64,000 nt of DNA. Source: Thauera sp. GDN1. Lineage in GTDB: Bacteria > Pseudomonadota > Gammaproteobacteria > Burkholderiales > Rhodocyclaceae. A model generated the notes under the pieces. That model was given only the letters and a program-made list of their open reading frames with translations, did no database searches and was not told where the DNA came from. Shown one piece after another: positions 1-7,975 of this stretch. The stretch covers positions 1,984,001 through 2,048,000 of the forward strand of contig NZ_CP097870.1 in assembly GCF_029223545.1 (NCBI RefSeq). Reading direction: 5' to 3'. Within the stretch, counting starts at the first letter, position 1, and the number at the start of each line of letters is the position of its first letter. The translations under genes and the position numbers were made by a program.

Positions 1-708
1 CATGTTGCGGGTGTTGATGCCGATCGCCTTGGCGGCGAGCTCGTCGTCGCGCATCGCCGCCCACGCCCGGCCGATGCGCGAGATCTGCAGGCGCTGGATG
101 AACAGGATCGAGGCGGCCACCGCGGCCAGGAAGAAGTAGTAGTAGAGGAACAGCGAGTTGATCGTGAAGTCCTCGCCGATGCGGATGTTGCGCGACAGGT
201 CCCAGCCGAACAGGCTGATCGGGTCGATCATGTTGATGCCCTGCGGCCCGTTGGTGATGTTGACCGGGTAGTTCAGGTTGAGCATGAAGATGCGCACGAT
301 CTCGCCGAAGCCGAGCGTCACGATGGCGAGGTAATCCCCGCGTAATCGCAGCACCGGAAAGCCCAGCATCACGCCCGCGAGCGCGGCGAAGGCGGCGCCC
401 AGCGGCAGGATCACCCAGAACGGCAGATGCACGTCGAAGTGCGGCGAGGCCAGAAAGGCGAAAGTGTAGGCGCCCACCGCGTAGAAGGCGATGTAGCCGA
501 GGTCGAGGAGGCCGGCGAAGCCGACCACCAGGTTGAGCCCCAGCGCCAGCATCATGTACAGCAGCGCGAAGTCGAGGATGCGCACCCAGCTGCGGCCGAA
601 CTGCCAGGCGATGAAGGGCGCGGCGATGGCGACGATGATGATCAGCCAGCGCGCGGCGGTGGGGTTGCGCTTGCCCAGCCAGGGCACGGCGGCGACGAGT
701 TCGTTCAT
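1..708 (-). CDS. livM: Branched-chain amino acid ABC transporter permease LivM (partial)
   Basis: Inner-membrane permease subunit of a branched-chain amino acid (HAAT family) importer; it pairs with LivH to form the channel. Only the first 236 codons are in the window and the gene runs off the left edge. The protein begins with a short cytoplasmic tail and then repeated hydrophobic helices. It has the family signature GLLDLGYIAFYAVGAY near residues 66-81, and the visible part stops in the loop AAMRDDELAAKAIGIN, which in this family contacts the ATPase. The ATG at 708 is 13 bases after the livH stop, so the two are co-transcribed. livG and livF would be expected beyond the edge. Ligand specificity cannot be read from the sequence. 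Confidence 0.93.
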   Translation of the reverse strand, partial: MNELVAAVPWLGKRNPTAARWLIIIVAIAAPFIAWQFGRSWVRILDFALLYMMLALGLNLVVGFAGLLDLGYIAFYAVGAYTFAFLASPHFDVHLPFWVILPLGAAFAALAGVMLGFPVLRLRGDYLAIVTLGFGEIVRIFMLNLNYPVNITNGPQGINMIDPISLFGWDLSRNIRIGEDFTINSLFLYYYFFLAAVAASILFIQRLQISRIGRAWAAMRDDELAAKAIGINTRNM

Positions 709-721
709 GGTGCGCGCTCGC

Positions 722-1654
722 TCAGGCCCGGTCCGACACGCGTTCGCCGAGCAGGCCAGTGGGACGGAAGATCAGCACCAGGCCGAGGATGATGAAGGCG
801 AAGATGTCCTGGTAGGAGGAGTTGAGGAAGCCGAAGGTGAGGTGCTCGATGTAGCCCGCGCCGAAGGATTCGACCAGGCCGAGCACGACGCCGCCGAGCA
901 TGGCGCCGCCGAGGTTGCCGATGCCGCCCAGCACCGCGGCGGTGAAGGCCTTGAGCCCCGGCATGAAGCCCATGCCGTAGTGGGCGATGCCGTAGTTGCT
1001 GGCGAACATCACCCCGGCCACCGCGGCCAGCGCCGCACCGATCACGAAGGTGAGGGCGATCACCGCGTTGGTGTCCACCCCCATCAGGCTGGCGACGCGG
1101 TGGTTCTCGGCGGTAGCGCGCATCGCACGCCCGATCCGGGTGCGATTGACGAGCAGCAGCAGGCCGCTCATCAGCAGCGCCGACACCACCACGATGGTGA
1201 TCTGCACCGGGGTCACGAACACGCCGGGAATCGGCTGCAGCGGGGTGGTCGGGATCAGCTGCGGGAAGGTGTGGTAGTTGCGGCCCCAGATGATCATCGC
1301 CAGGGTCTGCAGCAGGAAGGACACGCCGATCGCGGTGATCAGCGGCGCCAGGCGCGGTGCGTTGCGCAGCCGTCGATAGGCGAGCCGTTCCATCGTGAAG
1401 CCGAGCAGCATGCAGATCACCATCGCCACCGCGAGCGCGATCGCCAGCATCACCAGCGGCGACATGCCGGGCGCCATGCCCATCAGGAACATCATGGTCT
1501 GCAGCGCGACCAGCGCGCCCACCATCAGCACGTCGCCGTGGGCGAAGTTGATCAGGCCGAGGATGCCGTAGACCATCGTGTAGCCGAGCGCGATCAGGGC
1601 GTAGACGCTGCCGATCACCAGCCCGTTGATGAATTGCTGGATCAGGGTTTCCAT
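722..1654 (-). CDS. livH: Branched-chain amino acid ABC transporter permease LivH
   Basis: 310-residue inner-membrane permease, the usual LivH length. It is almost entirely hydrophobic, with about eight predicted helices. The N-terminus carries the typical QQFINGLVIGSVYALIALGY and GLINFAHGDVLMVGA stretches, and the C-terminal half has the loop GRAMRATAENHRVASLMGV, the EAA-like site that docks on the ATPase. It lies between livK and livM on the same strand. Transcripts from livK must pass a strong hairpin in the 141-base gap before reaching it, so it is probably made at lower level than the binding protein, as is common for such operons (inference). Confidence 0.95.
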   Translation of the reverse strand: METLIQQFINGLVIGSVYALIALGYTMVYGILGLINFAHGDVLMVGALVALQTMMFLMGMAPGMSPLVMLAIALAVAMVICMLLGFTMERLAYRRLRNAPRLAPLITAIGVSFLLQTLAMIIWGRNYHTFPQLIPTTPLQPIPGVFVTPVQITIVVVSALLMSGLLLLVNRTRIGRAMRATAENHRVASLMGVDTNAVIALTFVIGAALAAVAGVMFASNYGIAHYGMGFMPGLKAFTAAVLGGIGNLGGAMLGGVVLGLVESFGAGYIEHLTFGFLNSSYQDIFAFIILGLVLIFRPTGLLGERVSDRA

Positions 1655-1746
1655 GCTGCCTTCTTGTTTTCGGGGGCCGCGGGAGCGTGTGCCGGCGGCG
1701 GACGCGGGACCGATCCCTGGTCCGCCGATGTGGGCGAAGTGCTTGG

Positions 1747-1788
1747 GACCGCCTCCCGCGCCCCGTTCAGGGGGCGCGGGAGGCGGTC
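1747..1788 (-). terminator. Perfect 18-bp hairpin between livK and livH
   Basis: Arms 1747-1764 and 1771-1788 are perfect reverse complements (GACCGCCTCCCGCGCCCC on the plus strand) around a 6-base loop. The structure begins 7 bases after the livK stop in the direction of transcription. No run of T follows on the minus strand, so it is not a classical intrinsic terminator. It more likely stabilises the livK 3' end, marks a processing site, or partly attenuates transcription into livHM. Confidence 0.7.
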
Positions 1789-1795
1789 AGGACGC

Positions 1796-2908
1796 TCAGA
1801 GCGGGACCCAGGCGCCATCCTTGAAGTTGTAGATCGTCACCGCGCCTTCCTTGATGTCGCCGTTGGCGTCGAAGGAGACGTTGCCGATCACGCCCGGGAA
1901 GTCGCTCTTCTTGAGCTCGGCCAGGTACTTGGCCGGCTCGACCGAATCGGCCTTCTGCATCGCGGTGATGATCGCCATCGCGGCGTCGTAGGCGTAGGGC
2001 GAATACACCTGCACGTCGGCGTTGAAGCGCTTCTTGTAGCGCTCGCGGAAGTCGGCGCCGCCGGGCATCTTCTCGAGCGGCAGGCCGGGCATCGAGCAGT
2101 AGGCGTTCGACGACATGCCGTCGCCGGCGAGCTTGATCATCTCCGGGCTGCAGCCGCCGTCGCCGGTGAGGAACTTGGCGGTGATGCCGAGCTGCTTCAT
2201 CTGGCGCAGCATCGGGCCGGCCTGGGCGTCCATGCCGCCGTAGAAGATCACCTCGGGGTTGGTGGCGCGGATCTTGGTCAGGATGGCGTTGAAGTCGGTG
2301 GCCTTGTCGGTGGTGAACTCGCGTGCCACGACCTCGCCACCGGACCCCTTGACCGCCTTCGCGGTCTCGTCGGCCAGGCCCTGGCCGTAGGCGGTGCGGT
2401 CGTCGATGATCGCGACGCGCTTGGCGCCGAGCGCCCCGGTGGCGTACTTGCCCAGGCCGGCGCCCTGCTGCACGTCATTGGCGATGGTGCGGAACACGCC
2501 GTTGAAGTTCTGCAGGGTCAGCTTGGGGTTGGTCGACGCCGGCGACACCTGCGGAATGCCTGCCTGGTCGTAGATGCGCGAGGCCGGGATCGAGGTGCCC
2601 GAGTTGAGGTGGCCGATCACCCCCTTGACGCCCGCATCGACCAGACGCTGCGCCACCGTGGTGCCGGTGCGCGGGTCGGCCTGGTCGTCCTCGCCGATCA
2701 GCTCGAACTTCACCTTCTTGCCGCCGATGGTGATGCCCTTGGCGTTGGCCTCCTCGATGGCGAGGCGGCTGCCGTTCTCGAGATCCTTGCCCAGGTGGGA
2801 CTGGTTGCCGGTCAGCGGGGCGGCCCCGCCCAGCTTGACGACCATTTCCGCGTGGGCGGCGGTCATGCCGATGCTCATCAGTGCGACTGCGACGACGGTT
2901 CTCTTCAT
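1796..2908 (-). CDS. livK: Branched-chain amino acid ABC transporter substrate-binding protein
   Basis: 370-residue periplasmic binding protein (type I fold, Leu/Ile/Val-binding family) that delivers substrate to LivHM. The start chosen at 2908 gives a clean signal peptide, MKRTVVAVALMSIGMTAAHA followed by EMVVK. The frame is open further upstream to 3064, but that extension has no export signal and was rejected. The mature part has family landmarks such as VKLGGAAPLTGNQSHLGKDL and VIGHLNSGTSIPASRIYDQAG. It is the first gene of the liv operon. The 222 bases upstream, to the DUF429 gene, are AT-richer than average around 2950-3020 and probably hold the promoter, though I could not fix its elements. 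Confidence 0.95.
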   Translation of the reverse strand: MKRTVVAVALMSIGMTAAHAEMVVKLGGAAPLTGNQSHLGKDLENGSRLAIEEANAKGITIGGKKVKFELIGEDDQADPRTGTTVAQRLVDAGVKGVIGHLNSGTSIPASRIYDQAGIPQVSPASTNPKLTLQNFNGVFRTIANDVQQGAGLGKYATGALGAKRVAIIDDRTAYGQGLADETAKAVKGSGGEVVAREFTTDKATDFNAILTKIRATNPEVIFYGGMDAQAGPMLRQMKQLGITAKFLTGDGGCSPEMIKLAGDGMSSNAYCSMPGLPLEKMPGGADFRERYKKRFNADVQVYSPYAYDAAMAIITAMQKADSVEPAKYLAELKKSDFPGVIGNVSFDANGDIKEGAVTIYNFKDGAWVPL

Positions 2909-3130
2909 GCTCTGGATCTCCGGGGTGATCGGGAATGGTGTTTGGGTGAAGCAGAAACGCGCTCGTATTGTGCCCAAAATCAGATGGCGTGCATGTGTAA
3001 TTTTTATGGGCATATAACGAATGCGTGCCCGATGATCAAGCAGTTCCCGTGCCAGGTCGTGCAAGCGTGCTCCGCGGTGCGATGCGTCCGGCGCGCGCGG
3101 AGGGGGCGTTCTTGGACGGCCGTGCCCGCT

Positions 3131-3952
3131 TCAGGGCGTGGGGCAGCCGGCGATCCAGCCCTCGAGCGGATCCATGTCGAGCGGCAGCCCGTAGTGCGGC
3201 GCGCCATGCGTGGCGCACGCCGCGGCCTGCAACAGGGCGAGGGTCGCGTCGAGCAGATCGCCGCTTCCATCCTCGACCAGTGCCAGGCATTGCGCCGGGC
3301 TTGCCTGCAGGCCCAGTCGCGCCGGGGTGATGCCGTCGAGCAGCGCCTGGACCAGGCGCTGGCGCGCGCTCCGTCGCGCCGCGGTCTGCTTGCGGCGATC
3401 GTCGCTCTTGTACGACACGCTGCTGATCGTGCGCGCGAGCAGGCCGGGATAGGCCTCGACGGCGATGCGCTGCGGATCGCCCTCATGCATCCCGGGCACA
3501 TGCACGCCGGCGGCGAGCAGGCGTGGCGCGCCTTCCAGGAACATCAGCCCGACCGGCGGGTTGACCAGCTTCAGCGGACTGTGCGAGCGCGCCGGCAGGT
3601 CGGTGGCGCGGTGGGCGTAGCGGCGGCCGACCGGGCGAGATTCGCGATAGGCGTCGAGCGCGGCGCGGAAGGCGGGTTTGCCGAGCCGCGCGCAGTGACC
3701 GACAAGGCTGGCCCAGTCCCCTGGCCAGCCGAGGTCGACGACCGCCTCGCGGGGAAGGCCGAAGGGGAAGTCGAAGGCGCCGATCCACGGGCCGGGACGG
3801 GCGAGCAGGGCCTCGAACGCCGGCCAGTCCGGGCAGGTCTCGAAGCCGTCGAGCACGACGCGTGTCTCCTGCAGGTGGCCGCGGGCGACGGTGATCGGCT
3901 TGGCGCGACGGGGCGCGGAGGTGAAGTCCACGCCGAACAGCAGCGGCCTCAT
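3131..3952 (-). CDS. DUF429 domain-containing protein
   Basis: 273-residue soluble protein of the DUF429 family (predicted RNase H-like fold, function unknown). It begins with the strand LLFGVDFTSAP; the Asp of GVDFT is the family's conserved acidic position. Further motifs are IGAFDFPFGLP and a later VEAYPGLLART. The ATG at 3952 has GAGGAG seven bases upstream; an in-frame TTG at 3976 is possible but has a poorer site. It follows the histone-deacetylase-like gene by 36 bases on the same strand and may be co-transcribed with it. No catalytic role is assigned. Confidence 0.8.
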   Translation of the reverse strand: MRPLLFGVDFTSAPRRAKPITVARGHLQETRVVLDGFETCPDWPAFEALLARPGPWIGAFDFPFGLPREAVVDLGWPGDWASLVGHCARLGKPAFRAALDAYRESRPVGRRYAHRATDLPARSHSPLKLVNPPVGLMFLEGAPRLLAAGVHVPGMHEGDPQRIAVEAYPGLLARTISSVSYKSDDRRKQTAARRSARQRLVQALLDGITPARLGLQASPAQCLALVEDGSGDLLDATLALLQAAACATHGAPHYGLPLDMDPLEGWIAGCPTP

Positions 3953-3988
3953 TCCGGGCTCCTCGATGCGGCGCAAGCGGTGCGGCCC

Positions 3989-4906
3989 TCAGCGCGCACC
4001 GGCGCCCCGCGCCGCGCTGCAGATGGTGTTGAAGTGGATCGTCACCGTGTCCTCGATCGGCTGCGCGTAGCCGCCGGCCATCGCCACCGCGACCGGCACG
4101 CCGGCGGCGCTGCACGCGCCGAGCACGCGTTCGTCGCGCAGGCGCAGGCCGTCGATGCTCAGCGCGAGGCGGCCGAGGCGGTCGCCGGCGTAGGGGTCCG
4201 CGCCGGCGAGGTAGATCACCAGCTCAGGCCGGGCGCGCGTGAAGACAATGTCGAGCGCCGCGTCGAGCGCGGCGAGGTAGGCCTCGTCGCCGGTGTCGTC
4301 CGGCAGCTCGACGTCGAGGTCGCTCACCTGCTTGCGGAAGGGGAAGTTCTTGGCGCCATGCAGGCTGCAGGTAAACACCTCGGGGGTGTCGGCGAGGATG
4401 GTGGCGGTGCCGTCGCCCTGGTGCACGTCGCAATCGACGATCGCGATGCGTCCTGCGCGGCCCTCGGCGCGCATCGCCAGCGCGGCGATGGCGGCGTCGT
4501 TGAACACGCAGAAGCCCGAGCCGAAATCGCGGTGCGCATGATGCGTGCCGCCGGCGAGATTGGCCGCGCAGGCGCTGCCGCCCTCGCGCTCGAGCGCGCT
4601 GCGGCAGGCGGCCAGCGTGGCCCCGGCCGAGCGCCGCGAGCGCTCGACCATCGCAGCGCTCCACGGGAAACCGATGCGCCGCACTTCCGCGGCATCGAGC
4701 GTGCCGCCGGCGACGCGGGCGAGGTAGCCGGCGTCGTGGGCGCGCAGGATCTCGGTGTCGCTGGCGGCGGCGGGGACGCGGAAGTCGTCATCGGCGAACA
4801 GGCCGCTCTCGAGCAGGCGCGCGCGCAGGCGAGAGTACTTCTCCATCGGAAAGCGATGGCCCTCGGGCAGGGGCAGGACGAAATGGTCGGCGTAGTACAG
4901 CTTCAA
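3989..4906 (-). CDS. Histone deacetylase family amidohydrolase
   Basis: 305-residue enzyme of the arginase/deacetylase fold (acetoin-utilisation AcuC / acetylpolyamine amidohydrolase group). In bacteria these remove acetyl groups from small amines or lysines. Visible active-site features are the His pair in GGTHHAHRDFGSGF (about 122-123), metal ligands Asp160 and His162 in IVDCDVHQGDGTA, Asp237 in LAGADPYAGD, and a late GGY segment. The start is a TTG at 4906 giving MKLYYADHFVLP, the expected family N-terminus; no ATG lies between it and the conserved region. Substrate cannot be told from sequence. It sits between dbpA and the DUF429 gene on the same strand. Confidence 0.88.
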   Translation of the reverse strand: MKLYYADHFVLPLPEGHRFPMEKYSRLRARLLESGLFADDDFRVPAAASDTEILRAHDAGYLARVAGGTLDAAEVRRIGFPWSAAMVERSRRSAGATLAACRSALEREGGSACAANLAGGTHHAHRDFGSGFCVFNDAAIAALAMRAEGRAGRIAIVDCDVHQGDGTATILADTPEVFTCSLHGAKNFPFRKQVSDLDVELPDDTGDEAYLAALDAALDIVFTRARPELVIYLAGADPYAGDRLGRLALSIDGLRLRDERVLGACSAAGVPVAVAMAGGYAQPIEDTVTIHFNTICSAARGAGAR

Positions 4907-5010
4907 GGTGGGCGGCTTCCGGTTGAGCCCGCTCGGGGCGGCGGGGGCGTCGGCGGGCGCTTCGTTCCCGCGCGCCTTGGGACCCGGCGCGCGGCATTCA
5001 GTTTCGAAGC

Positions 5011-6474
5011 TCAGACCTCGAGTGCGCGCACCTTCACCTTCCTGCCCTTGAGCTTGCCCGCCGACAGGCGGCGCACCGCATCGCGCGCGATCGCACGCTC
5101 GACGGCGACATAGGTGAGCTGGTCGGTGACGGTGATCTTGCCGACCTGCTCGCGTGCGAAGCCGGCCTCGCCGGTGAGCGCGCCGAGCACGTCCGCGGGG
5201 CGGATCTTGTCCTTGCGCCCGCCCAGGATCAGCAGGGTGACCATCGGCGCGAGCAGCGGCTGCGGGGCGTCGTCCTGCATCTCGTCGAGCGCGTGCCACT
5301 CGGGTTCGAAGCCCATCATCTGCGCGATCCCTGCGACTCGGCGCCTGTCCGCGCTGCTGCACAGGTTCAGCGCCCAGCCGTCCTCGTCGCCGCGGCCGGT
5401 GCGGCCGATGCGGTGGATGTGGATTTCCGGATCGGGGGTGACGTCGACGTTGATCACCGCTTCGAGCCGGGCAATGTCCAGCCCGCGGGCGGCGACGTCG
5501 GTGGCGACCAGCACCGAGCAGCTGCGGTTGGCGAACTGGATCAGCACCTGGTCGCGCTCGCGCTGCTCCATCTCGCCGTTGAGGGCGAGGGCGGCGAAGC
5601 CCTGGGCGCGCAGCAGCTCGACGAGGTCGCGGCATTGCTGGCGGGTGTTGCAGAAGGCCAGCGTGCTGAGCGGGCGGTAGTGGCGCAGCAGCCGTCCGAC
5701 CGCCTCCAGCCGCGCGGCGTGCTCGACCTCGTAGAAGCGTTGGCGGATCTTGCCGTGGGCGTGCTGCTCGAGCAGCTTCACTTCCCGCGGCTGGCGCAGG
5801 AAGCGCGCGGCCAGTCGCGCGATGCCCTCGGGGTAGGTGGCGGAGAACAGCAGGGTCTGGCGTGCCGACGGGCAACGGCTGGCGACGAAGGCGATGTCGT
5901 CGTGGAAACCCATGTCCAGCATGCGGTCGGCCTCGTCCAGCACCAGGGTGTCGAGGGCGTCGAGCGCCAGGCTGCCGCGCTCGAGGTGGTCCATGATGCG
6001 CCCGGGCGTGCCGACCACGACATGGGCGCCGTGCGCCAGGCTCTCGCGCTGCGGCCGCATCGGCGTGCCGCCGCACAGCGACAGCACCTTGATGTTGGCC
6101 TCGAAGCGCGCCAGGCGGCGGATCTCCTGCGTGACCTGGTCGGCGAGCTCGCGGGTCGGGCACAGCACCATGGCCTGCACGGCGAGCTTGCGCACATCGA
6201 GCCGGGCGAGCAGCGGCAGGGCGAAGGCCGCGGTCTTGCCGCTGCCGGTCTTCGCCTGCGCGATGAGATCGTGCCCGGCGAGCGCCAGCGGCAGGCTGGC
6301 GGCCTGGATCGGGGTCATCGTCCGGTAGTCGAGCTGGCGCAGGGTGTCCAGCATGGCCGCGGAGAGGGGAAGGCCGTCGAAGGGCAGGCCGGGATCAGGC
6401 GCAGGGGGCTGCGCCAAGGTGTCGATCGGAGTGTGCGCGGGGCGCGGGGAGGAGGTGTCGGTGAATTCGGTCAT
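5011..6474 (-). CDS. dbpA: ATP-dependent RNA helicase DbpA
   Basis: 487-residue DEAD-box helicase. It has the Q-motif region, Walker A AKTGSGKT (about 74-81), PTRELA, GTPGRIMDH, DEAD in LVLDEADRMLD, SAT in LLFSATYPEG and HRIGRTGRG. After the two RecA domains comes a C-terminal DbpA-type RNA-binding domain (LILGGRKDKIRPADVLGALTG to the end), which in E. coli targets 23S rRNA helix 92 during 50S assembly. The ATG at 6474 was preferred to an in-frame TTG at 6480. A 12-bp palindrome, ATCAGGCCTGAT (6483-6494), lies just upstream of the start. Confidence 0.93.
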   Translation of the reverse strand: MTEFTDTSSPRPAHTPIDTLAQPPAPDPGLPFDGLPLSAAMLDTLRQLDYRTMTPIQAASLPLALAGHDLIAQAKTGSGKTAAFALPLLARLDVRKLAVQAMVLCPTRELADQVTQEIRRLARFEANIKVLSLCGGTPMRPQRESLAHGAHVVVGTPGRIMDHLERGSLALDALDTLVLDEADRMLDMGFHDDIAFVASRCPSARQTLLFSATYPEGIARLAARFLRQPREVKLLEQHAHGKIRQRFYEVEHAARLEAVGRLLRHYRPLSTLAFCNTRQQCRDLVELLRAQGFAALALNGEMEQRERDQVLIQFANRSCSVLVATDVAARGLDIARLEAVINVDVTPDPEIHIHRIGRTGRGDEDGWALNLCSSADRRRVAGIAQMMGFEPEWHALDEMQDDAPQPLLAPMVTLLILGGRKDKIRPADVLGALTGEAGFAREQVGKITVTDQLTYVAVERAIARDAVRRLSAGKLKGRKVKVRALEV

Positions 6475-6792
6475 GCGCAATTATCAGGCCTGATCCGAGA
6501 GCCGCCGCACAAAACTTTCCGCGGGCGGGGCGAACCGGCCCTTCCGAGGGGCGGGAACTTAGCGCGGCATCGCGCTTCAGATCCGGGTGCTTGTGGGAGC
6601 GACGGAAGTCGCGATGACAGCGCACGTGGCCAGGAAGCCATCGTCCTGGCCCGTGTTGCAGCCGCCCGCAGCAATGGCGTGCCTGAGATGCCCGCCCGCA
6701 GCACCCCGATTCCCGGCGCCGAAGGATCCACCCCCGCCCGCCTGTAATACACTCGACCTCCCCGACACAGAACACGACAACACGGTGCAGCC
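6475..6792. other. Intergenic region between divergent dbpA and M20 genes
   Basis: 318 bases without a convincing gene. It holds the palindrome ATCAGGCCTGAT at 6483-6494 by dbpA, a REP-like palindrome at 6592-6615, and a TAATAC -10-like hexamer at about 6742-6747 that could serve the M20 gene; no good -35 was seen. Short open frames here lack ribosome-binding sites and look spurious. Confidence 0.6.
6592..6615 (+). repeat. REP-like extragenic palindrome
   Basis: TGTGGGAGCGAC-GGAA-GTCGCGAT: a GTGGGAG head followed by a GCGAC/GTCGC stem and a GGAA loop. This is the layout of REP elements of the GTAGGAGCG type known from pseudomonads and xanthomonads, which are mobilised by REP-associated tyrosine transposases. 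Only one copy was noticed in the window. No transposase gene is nearby. Confidence 0.5.
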
Positions 6793-7965
6793 ATGAGCCT
6801 CATCGAAAGCGTCCGCCCCCTCAAGGACAAGCTGACCGCCATCCGCCGCGACATCCACGCCCACCCCGAGCTCGCCTTCGAGGAGCACCGCACCGCCGAA
6901 CTGGTGGCGCGCCATCTGGAGGCGCTGGGCATCGAGACCCATCGCGGCATCGGCGGCACCGGCGTGGTCGGCGTGGTGCGCGGCCGCCGCGGCCTGCGCG
7001 CGATCGGGCTGCGCGCCGACATGGACGCGCTGCCGATCACCGAGCGCAACGAGTTCGCGCACAAGTCCACCATCCAGGGCTGCATGCACGCCTGCGGCCA
7101 CGACGGTCATACGACGATGCTGCTCGGCGCGGCCGAGGCGCTCGCCGCGCGCCGTGACTTCGACGGCATCGTCTATCTGATCTTCCAGCCCGCCGAGGAA
7201 GGCGAGGGCGGCGCGCCGGCGATGATTGCCGACGGCCTCTTCGAGCGCTTCCCGATGGAGGCGGTGTTCGGCATGCACAACTGGCCGGGCATGGAGGCGG
7301 GCAGCTTCGCCATCCACGCCGGCCCGGTGATGGCCAGCGCGGACCGCTTCGACATCCGCTTCACCGGCGTCGGCGCGCACGCGGCGATGCCGCACCTGGG
7401 CGTGGATCCGGTGGTGGCGGGCGCGGCCTTCGTGCAGGCGGCGCAGACCCTGGTGAGCCGCGTGCTCGACCCGATCGACGCCGGGGTGGTGTCGGTGACC
7501 CAGTTCCACGCCGGCGAGGCCTACAACGTGATCCCCGACCGCGCCGAGCTGTGCGGCACGGTGCGCACCTTCTCCGCCGAGGTGCGGGACCGCCTCGAGC
7601 GCGGCCTGCGCCAGGTGGCCGAGGGCATCGCGCAGAGCCACGGCGTGCAGGTCGATTTCGAGTTCCGCCGCGGCTATCCCCCGACCATCAACACCGCCGC
7701 CGAGGCCGCGCTGTGCGCCGAGGCCGCACGTAGCGTGGTCGGTGGGGACCGGGTGTTCACCGACCGCCGGCCGAGCATGGGCGCGGAGGATTTCGCCTAT
7801 TTCCTGCAGGAAAAGCCGGGCGCCTACGTGTGGATCGGCAACGGCCCGGGCGAGGGCGGCTGCATGCTGCACAACCCCAACTACGACTTCAACGACGAGG
7901 TGATGCCGGCCGGCGTCGCCTACTGGTGCGCGCTGGTGCAGCGCCTGCTGGGCAGCGTGAAGTGA
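6793..7965 (+). CDS. M20 family metallopeptidase (amidohydrolase, hippurate hydrolase-like)
   Basis: 390-residue zinc hydrolase of the M20D group (hippurate hydrolase / N-acyl-amino-acid amidohydrolase / IAA-amino-acid hydrolase). It cleaves an acyl-amino acid amide bond; the substrate is not predictable. Metal-site motifs are present: MHACGHDGHT near residues 96-105, PAEEGEGGA near 135-143, FGMHNWPG and a late SMGAEDFAYFL. The dimerisation domain lies in the middle (about 180-290). No signal peptide, so cytoplasmic. It starts a plus-strand run through purT, with 10 bases to the next gene. Confidence 0.92.
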   Translation: MSLIESVRPLKDKLTAIRRDIHAHPELAFEEHRTAELVARHLEALGIETHRGIGGTGVVGVVRGRRGLRAIGLRADMDALPITERNEFAHKSTIQGCMHACGHDGHTTMLLGAAEALAARRDFDGIVYLIFQPAEEGEGGAPAMIADGLFERFPMEAVFGMHNWPGMEAGSFAIHAGPVMASADRFDIRFTGVGAHAAMPHLGVDPVVAGAAFVQAAQTLVSRVLDPIDAGVVSVTQFHAGEAYNVIPDRAELCGTVRTFSAEVRDRLERGLRQVAEGIAQSHGVQVDFEFRRGYPPTINTAAEAALCAEAARSVVGGDRVFTDRRPSMGAEDFAYFLQEKPGAYVWIGNGPGEGGCMLHNPNYDFNDEVMPAGVAYWCALVQRLLGSVK

Positions 7966-7975
7966 GCGCTGGCCG

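Noticed and set aside
2909..3064. N-terminal extension of livK to 3064
   Set aside because: The extension has no export signal, whereas the ATG at 2908 gives a perfect signal peptide.
533..5113. Very long plus-strand open frame (about 1,500 codons) opposite livM, livH, livK, DUF429 and the HDAC-like gene
   Set aside because: Its translation is Arg/Ala/His/Gly-rich with no domain, and it runs antisense to five genes with clear families. Long antisense frames are common at this G+C.
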